Source of the DNA: Benzoatithermus flavus
Lineage (GTDB): Bacteria > Pseudomonadota > Alphaproteobacteria > Geminicoccales > Geminicoccaceae
Assembly (NCBI RefSeq): GCF_037908215.1
Contig: NZ_JBBLZC010000006.1
Span: 124,001-188,000 of the forward strand
DNA: 64,000 nucleotides
Direction of reading: 5' to 3'
Below are positions 1-7,115 of the stretch, piece by piece (the first letter of the stretch is position 1; every line of letters starts with the position of its first letter). The translations under genes were made by a program, and so were the position numbers. The notes beneath the pieces were generated by a model that saw nothing but the letters and a program-made list of their open reading frames with translations, was not told the DNA's origin and did no database searches.

Positions 1-185
1 ACCACCGCCGCGTCCTCGGCACGGGCCGGCGCCTCGAGCACCATGACGCCGGCACCGTCCAGGAGCTCCCGATCCTGGAACAGGGCGTCTCGGATCGAGG
101 GCCAGTTGTCCTCCGCGGCCGAAGCCGCAGCCACGGGTGCGGTGAGAAGGAAGGCGGCCGTGAGCGCTATCCCCGATCGTCGCAT
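1..185 (-). CDS. SoxYZ-like carrier protein, quinoprotein-dehydrogenase-associated (partial, 3' end outside window)
   Basis: Only the N-terminal ~61 residues are present; the gene runs off the left edge. It starts at ATG 185 with a signal peptide (MRRSGIALTAAFLLTAPVAA, cleavage near ASAAE). The mature start resembles the SoxY fold: a short helix (NWPSIRDALF), then a beta-rich segment (GVMVLEAPARAEDAAVV). A SoxYZ-like fusion recurs beside PQQ dehydrogenases such as XoxF, together with a Zn metallohydrolase like the one at 689-1633. That neighbour pattern is the main reason for this call over ordinary SoxY. The protein would be periplasmic. Its role in methanol oxidation is not established. Confidence 0.6.
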   Translation of the reverse strand, partial: MRRSGIALTAAFLLTAPVAAASAAEDNWPSIRDALFQDRELLDGAGVMVLEAPARAEDAAV

Positions 186-256
186 CGTCGTTCTCCCGCG
201 CAGCGTCCCCCGCAACATAGCGGCGGGGCTGGCCGGATCAACAGCCGAGACGAGAA

Positions 257-291
257 TCGCGAGGGCCGGCGACGGGCGCCGGCCCTCGCGA
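257..291 (-). terminator. Long GC-rich hairpin downstream of the YmgE-type gene
   Basis: Perfect 15-bp arms (257-271 and 277-291) enclose a 5-nt loop, about 30 nt past the stop of the minus-strand gene ending at 323. The trailing T-tract on the minus strand is weak, so it may be a processing or stability hairpin rather than a strict intrinsic terminator. Confidence 0.55.
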
Positions 292-322
292 GCCGATCGA
301 CCGGAATCCTGGCTCGTTCGGA

Positions 323-580
323 TCACACGGTCGGCCGGCGCACCATGCGGTAGATGATGAGAAGAATGATCGAACCCAGGACCGCGATCAAAAGGCTCGG
401 GAAGTTCACGCCGGTGACGTCGCCGAAGCCCAGGGCGCTGCCGATGAATCCGCCGATGATGGCGCCGACGATGCCGATGACGATGGTGATGAAGATGCCG
501 CCCGGGTCACGCCCCGGCATCAGGAGCTTCGCGATCGCACCCGCGATCAGCCCCAAGACGATCCATGCGATGATGCTCAT
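323..580 (-). CDS. GlsB/YeaQ/YmgE family membrane protein
   Basis: An 85-residue, almost wholly hydrophobic protein with three predicted membrane segments (about residues 3-20, 28-50 and 58-78). It has the glycine-rich core (GAIIGGFIGSALG) and the early LLMPGRDPGG loop typical of the transglycosylase-associated / GlsB-YeaQ-YmgE family. Length is normal for the family. These small inner-membrane proteins are linked to stress and envelope responses; the molecular role is unknown. It sits between two quinoprotein-accessory genes on the same strand, separated by more than 100 nt on each side, so it is probably its own unit. Confidence 0.85.
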   Translation of the reverse strand: MSIIAWIVLGLIAGAIAKLLMPGRDPGGIFITIVIGIVGAIIGGFIGSALGFGDVTGVNFPSLLIAVLGSIILLIIYRMVRRPTV

Positions 581-688
581 CCGACCCTCACCCAGATAGG
601 CCTTGCGTCCTCCGCCGCGGCCGCCGCGCGAACCGGGCCGCCACGGCGCGGCCGACCCGGCTTCAGGCTTGCCAAGGCCCTCACCGGC

Positions 689-1633
689 TCATTCCCACTC
701 CAGCTCCGTGTAGCTCGCGGTGACGTTGCGGGGATGGTTCTCGCCTGCGAGCAACCACGACTGGCCAGGCGGCAACGGCACCTCAGCAACGGCCTGCTCC
801 AGGGTTCGGTTCCGCCCGAGCTCGTCCCTGACCCCGTCCCGCAGCGCTTCCAGATAGCGCTTCTCGGGCAGGAGGGCTTCGGGCCAGGGCGCGCTCGGCG
901 GCCCGTGGCCCGGCACCACGCGCCGCGCCGGAACGGCGGCGAGCTCGTCCAGGACCCCGATCCAGCCCAGGAGGCTGCCGTCGACGACCGGGATGCGTTC
1001 CATGAAGACGAGATCCCCTGTGAACAGCGTGCCGGTGGCGCGGTCGAGCACGGTGAGGTCGGTGTCGGTGTGCGCCGTGCGCCAGGCGCGCAGCTCGAGG
1101 ACGCGGTCGCCGAGATCGAGCGTCGTCGTGCCCGTCACTCCATGGCCGGGCGGAACCGTCTCGCTGCCGGCGAAGGCCGGGCCCAGGAGCCGGCGCATGT
1201 TGTCGAGGTAGTAGGGCCCGGCCTCGGCAAGCCGTTCGGCGAGCTTGACGTGCCCCACCACGACCGCCCCGGTGTCCCGGAAGGCGGCGTTGCCGAGCAG
1301 GTGGTCGGGATGGACATGGGTGTTGATCACCCAGCGCACCGGCAGTGCGGTGCGCGCCCGGATCGCCTCGAGCAGCGCTTCGCCTTCCGCCCGGCTGCCG
1401 CCGGTGTCGATCACGGCGACCCCGGTCGAGCCGACGACGAAGCCGATATTGGCGATCCCGCCCGCGTTTTCGGGCGTGAAGTCCTCGTGCCGTCCCTGGT
1501 GGACGAACACGCCGGGCGCTATCTCGCTCACTGGCAGCGGTGCGGCCGGGGCCGGGACGGCGGCCCCGAACAGAAGGAGGAGCGCCATCCCTCCCCGGCG
1601 CACGGTGCTGCCGACCCTGGCGGCGGGCCTCAC
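689..1633 (-). CDS. Quinoprotein relay system zinc metallohydrolase (MBL fold)
   Basis: A 314-residue metallo-beta-lactamase-fold protein with an N-terminal signal peptide (hydrophobic core about residues 16-30). The Zn-binding motif HVHPDH is at residues 106-111, followed by downstream His/Asp ligands (GHGV, TGDLVF, VPGHG). Members of this family occur next to XoxF-type dehydrogenases and SoxYZ-like carriers; the substrate is unknown. It starts at a GTG whose GTGA overlaps the stop of the coiled-coil gene upstream on this strand, which implies translational coupling. ATG at residue 16 is a possible alternative start. Periplasmic location is inferred from the signal peptide. Confidence 0.8.
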   Translation of the reverse strand: MRPAARVGSTVRRGGMALLLLFGAAVPAPAAPLPVSEIAPGVFVHQGRHEDFTPENAGGIANIGFVVGSTGVAVIDTGGSRAEGEALLEAIRARTALPVRWVINTHVHPDHLLGNAAFRDTGAVVVGHVKLAERLAEAGPYYLDNMRRLLGPAFAGSETVPPGHGVTGTTTLDLGDRVLELRAWRTAHTDTDLTVLDRATGTLFTGDLVFMERIPVVDGSLLGWIGVLDELAAVPARRVVPGHGPPSAPWPEALLPEKRYLEALRDGVRDELGRNRTLEQAVAEVPLPPGQSWLLAGENHPRNVTASYTELEWE

Positions 1634-2439
1634 TCTTTCACGAGCTGGCGCAGATCGGCCAGCGCCTGCTTGGCCTTGGCGAAGCGCTGCCAGCTCTCGT
1701 CGGCCTGACGCTGCTTGGCCGCGAGCTCGACGTCGATCTGGGCGAGCTGGCTCTTCATCGCGGTGAGCTGGGGCTGCAGCGAGGCGGCCTCCTGCTCGAG
1801 CTGCTCGACCTTGTAGGCGGCGCCCCGTACCTCGTTGTCGTAGTGCGCCAGCGACTGCTCGCGCTCGCCTAGAACCTTGAGGCGCTCGTTGATCCGGCTC
1901 TGGACCTGGGCGAGCTCGCGCTCGCGAGCGGCCTTCTGCTCGCGCAGATCGGCGACGCGACGGGTAATGTCGGCTTCCTCGCGTTCGCGCTCACCCAAGG
2001 CCATGAGACGTGCGTTGAGCCGGCTCGTGGCATCGGCGATCTGCTGGTTCAGCGCCGCGAGGTCGGCCTTGCGCGCCGCGAGCTGGCCATCGAGCGTCGC
2101 GAGCTGCTTCTCGTAGTCGCCGAGCGCCGCGAGCCGCTGGTTGAGTGAGGTCGTGGCCGTGGCGAGCTTCGCTTCGAGGCTCTTCAGATCACCGCCCGCC
2201 TTCTCGGTGTCGGCGAGCTTCCTCTCGGTGTCGGCGAGCTTCCCGCTCGCGGCCGCGAGGCTCGTCTGCAGCTCGCCGATCTTGGCGTTCAGACTCGCCT
2301 CGGTGGCCTGCGCGGAAGCGCGGGTCTCCGCAAGCTCGGAGCTCTTGTCCATGGCACGCCACCAGCCGATGACGGCGAGAAGCGCTACGCCGGCGACCAC
2401 CGCCGCGGTGATCCGGGATGAAGCCGATGCCGATTGCAT
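1630..2439 (-). CDS. Membrane-anchored coiled-coil protein with 42-residue repeats
   Basis: 269 residues. One transmembrane segment (about residues 11-27) is followed by an almost continuous coiled coil rich in Ala, Leu, Glu, Gln and Lys. Three copies of a module begin at residues 99, 141 and 183 (LNQRLAALGDYE, LNARLMALGERE, INERLKVLGERE), exactly 42 residues (six heptads) apart. No catalytic motif was seen. The stop overlaps the metallohydrolase start by 4 nt, so the two are one operon. I do not recognise a named family; a periplasmic scaffold or spacer role is a guess from the anchor plus rod shape. Confidence 0.75.
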   Translation of the reverse strand: MQSASASSRITAAVVAGVALLAVIGWWRAMDKSSELAETRASAQATEASLNAKIGELQTSLAAASGKLADTERKLADTEKAGGDLKSLEAKLATATTSLNQRLAALGDYEKQLATLDGQLAARKADLAALNQQIADATSRLNARLMALGEREREEADITRRVADLREQKAARERELAQVQSRINERLKVLGEREQSLAHYDNEVRGAAYKVEQLEQEAASLQPQLTAMKSQLAQIDVELAAKQRQADESWQRFAKAKQALADLRQLVKE

Positions 2440-2721
2440 GGCGCGAATGTCCTTTCCCCTAGAGTAGCCGTCCCGCAGCGGAAGGAGCGAGCGAACGCCG
2501 CTTCGGCCCGACGGCCCCGCTGACCTGCATTCCTTGCTCCTCCCGATCCTCTCGGCATCCGCCGGGCCCCGCCCGTGCCGGTGCCGCCCGTCCCACGTTT
2601 TCTGCTGTTGTAGACGAGTTGCCGCCGTTGGAAATACCCTGCACGAGTCGTGCCGTACCGGGCGCGTCGCCCCTTCTCTTTAGCACCTTCGACGACGGAA
2701 GAACAGTAACGAGGCACCGCG

Positions 2722-3099
2722 GTGTGGAACGAGGACGTCGACTATCAATGCCTGGCGCTGCGCAACGTGAAGATCGCGGTTCGAATCGGCGCCTATCCAG
2801 AGGAGCATACGGCGCCACAACAGATCAGCGTCGATGTCGAGCTCTACCGTCGTCAGGGTAGCTTCATCGGCACATCCCTGGACGACTGTCTCGATTACGG
2901 GAGGGTTTTCCGTCACTTGACGGAAGATTGGCCAAAAAGGCCCCATATTGATCTGCTCGAGCAGCTCGCCGAAGGGCTGGTGCAGTTCTGCCTCGAGGAC
3001 CCGCGGGTCGAGGCGTGCCGCGTCGTCATCCGCAAGCTCGAGATCTATGGCGGGCGCGCGGTCCCGGAGATCACGGTCTTCCGCCGGCGCAACCGCTGA
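2722..3099 (+). CDS. FolB-like dihydroneopterin aldolase domain protein
   Basis: 125 residues spanning a complete DHNA/FolB fold: N-terminal LRNVKIAVRIGAYPEE, central LDYGRVF, then LLEQLAEGLVQFCLEDPRVEACRVVIRKLE. FolB enzymes cleave dihydroneopterin to 6-hydroxymethyl-dihydropterin plus glycolaldehyde in the pterin branch of folate or tetrahydromethanopterin synthesis. The start is GTG (2722). It is divergent from the coiled-coil gene and upstream of xoxF, not in an obvious folate operon. Given the other pterin genes in the window (folP, PCD), a role in methanopterin supply is plausible but inferred. Confidence 0.75.
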   Translation: MWNEDVDYQCLALRNVKIAVRIGAYPEEHTAPQQISVDVELYRRQGSFIGTSLDDCLDYGRVFRHLTEDWPKRPHIDLLEQLAEGLVQFCLEDPRVEACRVVIRKLEIYGGRAVPEITVFRRRNR

Positions 3100-3179
3100 G
3101 ACCGGTGTCGCCGGACGACGCCGCCGGAGCACGACCGCGGTGACGACGAAGCCCGAGGGGCCGATTTCCGCCAGTTTCG

Positions 3180-3222
3180 GCGAAGAATTCTTCGCAATTG
3201 CAGCAAGTGTTATCGCAATTGC
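3180..3222. promoter_or_regulatory. Palindrome and paired direct repeats upstream of xoxF
   Basis: A perfect 16-bp palindrome GCGAAGAATTCTTCGC (3180-3195) overlaps the first of two identical CGCAATTGC elements (3193-3201 and 3214-3222). Their starts are 21 bp apart, two helical turns. The block lies in an AT-richer island of the 336-nt xoxF upstream gap, 35 bp before a sigma70-like promoter. This is the geometry of an operator for a dimeric regulator. No regulator is identified. Confidence 0.5.
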
Positions 3223-3256
3223 GAGATGCGCGGTTAAATCTTGTAAAACAACGGAC

Positions 3257-3285
3257 TTGTCACGGCACTGGAGGAATGGTGATAT
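3257..3285 (+). promoter_or_regulatory. Putative sigma70-type promoter of xoxF
   Basis: TTGTCA (3257-3262), a 17-bp spacer, then TGATAT (3280-3285). It would give a transcript start near 3292 and a leader of about 145 nt before the xoxF ATG. The rest of the 3100-3435 gap holds the operator-like block above and no credible gene. Confidence 0.45.
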
Positions 3286-3435
3286 CTCGAACGGGATGGA
3301 TGAGCTGAGCGGTATCACCCTTCGAAACGCCCGCCCGGACGCTTTCGGAAGAGGACCGCAGCGGGGCACAATCTCCATGCCGAAGAACCCCGTCGTGCGC
3401 TCCAGCGCCATCGTCAGGAACGGAGGCAAACAATC

Positions 3436-5229
3436 ATGCGACTTTCCTTGAGCACGGCTGCAGCCATCGCCGCTCTGGCAGTCGGCGCCTCGTCCGCTGC
3501 CATGGCGAATGACGAACTCCTGGTGATGCAGAAGAACCCGGCCAACTGGGTGATGCCGACGGGCGACTACGCCAACACGCGCTACAGCACGCTGGCGCAG
3601 ATCAACAAGGACAATGTCGGCAAGCTCCAGCCGGCCTGGACCTTCTCGACCGGCGTGCTGCGCGGCCACGAGGGCGGCCCGCTCGTGATCGGCGACGTGA
3701 TGTACATTCATACGCCGTTCCCGAACATCGTCTATGCGCTCGATCTCAACGACCAGGGGCGGGTGATCTGGAAGTACGAGCCGAAGCAGGACCCGAACGT
3801 CATTCCGGTGATGTGCTGCGATACGGTCAACCGCGGCGTCGCCTACGGTGACGGCAAGATCTTCCTCTACCAGGCCGACACGACGCTGGTGGCGCTGGAT
3901 GCCAAAACCGGCAAGAAGCTCTGGGACGTCAAGAACGGCGATCCCTCGAAGGGCGAGACCGGCACCAGCGCGCCGATGGTCTACAAGGACAAGGTCTATG
4001 TCGGCATCTCGGGCGGCGAGTTCGGCGTGCGCGGCCGTCTGACCGCCTATCACACCAAAGACGGCTCCTTGGCCTGGAAAGGCTGGTCGATGGGGCCCGA
4101 CAGCGACACGCTGATGGACCCCGAGAAGACCACCCATCTCGGCAAGCCGGTCGGCAAGGACAGCGGCACGGCGACCTGGGAGGGCGATCAGTGGAAGATC
4201 GGCGGCGGCACCACCTGGGGCTGGTACGCGGTCGATCCCGAGCTGAACCTGGTCTATTACGGCACCGGCAATCCCTCGACCTGGAACCCGGTGCAGCGCC
4301 CCGGCGACAATCGCTGGTCGATGACCATCTTCGCCCGCGACGCCGACACCGGTATGGCGAAGTGGGTCTACCAGATGACGCCCCACGACGAGTGGGACTA
4401 TGACGGCATCAACGAGATGATCCTCGTCGACATGCCCGTGAAGGGCAAGATGACGAAGGCGCTCGTCCACTTCGACCGCAACGGCTTCGCCTACACCATG
4501 GACCGCACCAACGGCGCGCTTCTGGTCGCCGAGAAGTACGATCCGGCAGTGAACTGGGCGACGCACGTCGACATGCAGACCGGCCGGCCGCAGGTGGTGG
4601 CGCGCTACTCGACCCACCACAACGGCGAAGACGTCAACACCACGAACATCTGCCCGGCGGCGCTCGGCTCGAAGGACCAGCAGCCGGCGAGCTACAGCCC
4701 GAAGACCGGCCTGTTCTACGTGCCGACCAACCACGTCTGCATGGACTATGAGCCGTTCAAGGTGAGCTACACCGCCGGCCAGCCCTATGTCGGCGCCACG
4801 CTCTCGATGTACCCGGCCCCGGGTGGCACCAACCTCGGCAACTTCATCGCCTGGGACGCCAGCGAGGGCAAGATCGTGTGGTCGAACCCCGAGCCGTTCT
4901 CGGTGTGGTCGGGCGCGCTCTCGACCGCGGGCGACGTCGTGTTCTACGGCACCCTCGAGGGCTATCTGAAGGCCGTCGACGCTCACACGGGCCGCGAGCT
5001 CTACCGCTTCAAGACCCCGTCCGGCATCATCGGCAACGTCAATACCTGGATGCACCGCGGCAAGCAGTATGTCGGCGTGCTCTCGGGCATCGGCGGCTGG
5101 GCCGGCATCGGCCTCGCGGCTGGCCTGTCCGAGGATACGGCGGGCCTGGGTGCGGTGGGTGCTTACAAGGCGCTCTCGAACTACACCCAGCTCGGCGGCC
5201 AGCTGACCGTGTTCACCCTGGCCGACTGA
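3436..5229 (+). CDS. xoxF: Lanthanide-dependent methanol dehydrogenase XoxF
   Basis: 597 residues, the usual length of the large PQQ methanol dehydrogenase subunit. A signal peptide (residues 1 to about 24) sends it to the periplasm, where it oxidises methanol to formaldehyde (possibly further) with PQQ and a rare-earth ion. The diagnostic Asp pair is in DEWDYDGINEM (D321 and D323); the second Asp marks lanthanide-type XoxF and is Ala in calcium-type MxaF. The vicinal disulfide cysteines are C127-C128 (VMCCDTVNRG), and eight-blade propeller repeats are present. GGAGG precedes the ATG. A strong terminator 23 nt after the stop suggests mostly monocistronic expression. XoxG and a XoxJ-like gene follow at 6.6-8.5 kb. 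Overall similarity suggests the XoxF5 clade (inferred). Confidence 0.96.
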   Translation: MRLSLSTAAAIAALAVGASSAAMANDELLVMQKNPANWVMPTGDYANTRYSTLAQINKDNVGKLQPAWTFSTGVLRGHEGGPLVIGDVMYIHTPFPNIVYALDLNDQGRVIWKYEPKQDPNVIPVMCCDTVNRGVAYGDGKIFLYQADTTLVALDAKTGKKLWDVKNGDPSKGETGTSAPMVYKDKVYVGISGGEFGVRGRLTAYHTKDGSLAWKGWSMGPDSDTLMDPEKTTHLGKPVGKDSGTATWEGDQWKIGGGTTWGWYAVDPELNLVYYGTGNPSTWNPVQRPGDNRWSMTIFARDADTGMAKWVYQMTPHDEWDYDGINEMILVDMPVKGKMTKALVHFDRNGFAYTMDRTNGALLVAEKYDPAVNWATHVDMQTGRPQVVARYSTHHNGEDVNTTNICPAALGSKDQQPASYSPKTGLFYVPTNHVCMDYEPFKVSYTAGQPYVGATLSMYPAPGGTNLGNFIAWDASEGKIVWSNPEPFSVWSGALSTAGDVVFYGTLEGYLKAVDAHTGRELYRFKTPSGIIGNVNTWMHRGKQYVGVLSGIGGWAGIGLAAGLSEDTAGLGAVGAYKALSNYTQLGGQLTVFTLAD

Positions 5230-5252
5230 TCGGCCTGCGTCGTGGCGGCATC

Positions 5253-5280
5253 GGGCCCGGTGCACGACACCGGGCCCTTT
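5253..5280 (+). terminator. Rho-independent terminator after xoxF
   Basis: GGGCCCGGTG and CACCGGGCCC form a perfect 10-bp stem (5253-5262 / 5268-5277) with a CACGA loop, followed by TTTGT. It lies 23 nt past the xoxF stop and upstream of the most likely start of the next gene. Confidence 0.8.
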
Positions 5281-5316
5281 GTCCTGCCGGAAACGCATCC
5301 CGTGCACCACGAGATC

Positions 5317-5814
5317 ATGGCCGAGCCTCTCGCCTGTGAGGCGTTCCGACCTTTCGGGCAGGTCGTGGCCGCGCCGGACGACCGGGGCCGCCCGGTGAAT
5401 GCCGGCATGGCTGTACGTCACGATCTTCCGGGCCATCTCCGCCACCGGACGGGTGCGGCGCTGCCGAGCCTTGCGATCTATCGCTGCCGGCCGCAGCCTC
5501 TCCCGGTAGCGGTGCCGCTGCTCGAGCGCCATCCGCTGACCAGTCAGACCTTTCTGCCGCTGGGCGCTGCCCGCTGGCTCGTGATCGTGGCGCCAGCCGG
5601 TCCCGACGGGTCGCCGGTGCCGACGGCGGCGCGGGCATTCCTGGCCGAGGCCGGGCAAGGGATCAGCTATGCGCCTGGCACCTGGCACAGCCCGCTCGTG
5701 GCGCTGGATCGGGCCGGCGACTTCGCCATGCTGATGTGGGAGACGGGCGGCTCTCGGGATTGTGAGGAACTGCGCCTCGCCGTGCCGCTGCTCGTTCGGT
5801 CCTCCCCGTGCTGA
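5317..5814 (+). CDS. Ureidoglycolate lyase (AllA) family protein
   Basis: The sequence matches the AllA cupin-like family: PLACEAFRPFGQVV at the start, a middle strand region (LIVAPAG-type segment VIVAPAGPDG), and the late motif GISYAPGTWHSPLVAL with its conserved His. Family members convert ureidoglycolate to glyoxylate and urea in purine catabolism. ATG 5317 was chosen because family proteins begin just before this PL..EAF.PFG motif and because a terminator hairpin occupies 5253-5280; earlier in-frame GTG codons exist, the furthest at 5242. No other allantoin genes are nearby. Whether it acts on ureidoglycolate here or has been recruited to methanol metabolism is unknown. Confidence 0.75.
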   Translation: MAEPLACEAFRPFGQVVAAPDDRGRPVNAGMAVRHDLPGHLRHRTGAALPSLAIYRCRPQPLPVAVPLLERHPLTSQTFLPLGAARWLVIVAPAGPDGSPVPTAARAFLAEAGQGISYAPGTWHSPLVALDRAGDFAMLMWETGGSRDCEELRLAVPLLVRSSPC

Positions 5815-5886
5815 CGGCTGCATCTCGAGGACCGTGCACCGGGCGCTGCCGGACCTGCCGGCCGCTCCGTCGGGAAGGAAGGATCG

Positions 5887-6363
5887 ATGCGGTACGTCTG
5901 CGCGCTGCTCTTGCTCGTCGTGCTGGCGCCGGCGGCACGGGCCGCCTCGGAGAAGGTGGCGCTGTTCCCGTTCGAGCTCGTGAACACGAGCCTCGAGCCG
6001 ACCAGGCCCGACGAGACGGCGCGCCTGCAGGCCCTTTTCGGACAGGCGCGCGCGCGGCTGGAGGCTGCGGGCTACACGGTCGTGGACACGGCTCCGGTGG
6101 CGGACGAGGTCGCAAGAGCGAGCTCGCTCAGGGACTGCAACGGCTGCGAGCTGCCGCTGGCGCAACGGCTCGATGCCGGCCTCGCCGCCGTGGGCTGGGT
6201 GCAGAAGGTCAGCAATCTCATTCTCAACATCAACCTGCAGATCCGCGACGTCGCGAGCGGCCGGCTACTCAAGGCAGGAAGCGTGGATATCCGCGGCAAC
6301 ACCGACGAGTCCTGGAAGCGCGGCATCACCTATCTGATCGACCGGCGCATCGCGGCACGTTGA
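5887..6363 (+). CDS. DUF3280/DUF2380-like exported protein
   Basis: 158 residues with a clear signal peptide (MRYVCALLLLVVLAPAARA). The body reads as a small alpha/beta domain (VALFPFELVNTSLEP, then a helix, then ILNINLQIRDVASGRLL), as in DUF3280/DUF2380-type predicted periplasmic proteins. A CNGC pair lies mid-protein. Homologues of unknown function are often seen near PQQ dehydrogenase genes, which fits this position between xoxF and xoxG. It is preceded by a GGAAGGA ribosome-binding site and followed by a terminator at 6439-6469. Function unknown. Confidence 0.65.
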   Translation: MRYVCALLLLVVLAPAARAASEKVALFPFELVNTSLEPTRPDETARLQALFGQARARLEAAGYTVVDTAPVADEVARASSLRDCNGCELPLAQRLDAGLAAVGWVQKVSNLILNINLQIRDVASGRLLKAGSVDIRGNTDESWKRGITYLIDRRIAAR

Positions 6364-6438
6364 TGCGACGCGCCGGACGGTGCCGGACGACGCGCAGCGG
6401 CAGAAGCGTGCTCCTGCCTTACGTCGCGCGTCATTGTT

Positions 6439-6469
6439 CCGATCGATGACGCAATCGGCTTTTTTTCTT
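6439..6469 (+). terminator. Putative intrinsic terminator upstream of xoxG
   Basis: CCGAT (6439-6443) pairs with ATCGG (6454-6458), followed by CTTTTTTTCTT. The stem is short but the T-tract is the strongest in this stretch. It is about 75 nt past the preceding gene's stop. Confidence 0.5.
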
Positions 6470-6599
6470 GTGACGACCAGCTTCGGAATAGTAGACCAAA
6501 GTCGCGTAGCGTTGATCGGAACGGTGGGCAAGGATGAACCCAATTGACCGGCGCAGCTCTTGCGTACCGGCGAACGATCCGGCAGAACGATTCGACCGA

Positions 6600-6617
6600 C
6601 CTGCCCGATCGGGCAGG
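6600..6617. promoter_or_regulatory. 18-bp perfect palindrome in the xoxG leader
   Basis: CCTGCCCGATCGGGCAGG has no loop, so it looks like a protein-binding site rather than an RNA hairpin. It ends 27 nt before the xoxG start codon. Its core TGCCCGATCGGGCA matches the core of the palindrome upstream of the Calvin operon (59714-59733) at 11 of 14 positions. The remaining 6364-6599 sequence shows the terminator and no gene. Confidence 0.5.
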
Positions 6618-6644
6618 ATAAGCCAAGAATAAACCGGAGGCACC

Positions 6645-7070
6645 ATGCTCCGACGTACCACGTCGCTTCTCGCAGTCGCTGCGGCCATCATCAGCTTGCT
6701 CGCATCCTCGGGCAGTCGAGCCGAAGAGAAAGCAGCCGACAAGCCTTACTCGATCGTCGACGGCAAGGTCGACAAGGGGACCTACAACGGCTACCGCCGC
6801 TACACCGACTCCTGCCTGCGCTGCCACGGCCCCGACGGCATGGGCAGCTCCTATGCGCCGAACCTGACCGAGTCGCTCAAGAACATGAGCTACGAGGACT
6901 TCACCAACGTCGTGATCAACGGCCGCCAGAACCTCGCCGCCGGCCAGGAGAAGGTGATGCCGGCTTTCGGCATGGTCGAGGACGTGGCGATGTACATCGA
7001 CGACATCTATGCCTATCTCAAGGCGCGCTCGGACGGCGTGGTCGGCCGCGGCCGCCCGGAGCGGCAGTAG
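6645..7070 (+). CDS. xoxG: Cytochrome cL-type electron acceptor XoxG
   Basis: 141 residues with a signal peptide (cleavage near SRAEE). There is one c-type haem site C57-L-R-C60-H61 and a distal Met (MPAFG, about residue 105) as the likely sixth ligand. It is the periplasmic acceptor that takes electrons from XoxF and passes them toward the respiratory chain. Shorter than classical MxaG, as is normal for XoxG. CGGAGG precedes the ATG. It is followed after 45 nt by the XoxJ-like gene, so xoxG-xoxJ form an operon separate from xoxF. Confidence 0.9.
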   Translation: MLRRTTSLLAVAAAIISLLASSGSRAEEKAADKPYSIVDGKVDKGTYNGYRRYTDSCLRCHGPDGMGSSYAPNLTESLKNMSYEDFTNVVINGRQNLAAGQEKVMPAFGMVEDVAMYIDDIYAYLKARSDGVVGRGRPERQ

Positions 7071-7115
7071 GGCCGGGGCGAGGCGGCGCGCCGGCGCGCG
7101 GCGGAGGACTGGCCC

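Noticed and set aside
2641..2653. Short palindrome GCACGA-G-TCGTGC between the coiled-coil and FolB genes
   Set aside because: Only 6-bp arms and no second copy; could be chance in GC-rich spacer.
2680..6165. Very long minus-strand open frame (over 1,100 codons) opposite xoxF
   Set aside because: Arg/His-rich composition and complete overlap with xoxF and its neighbours; it is the usual GC-rich antisense shadow.
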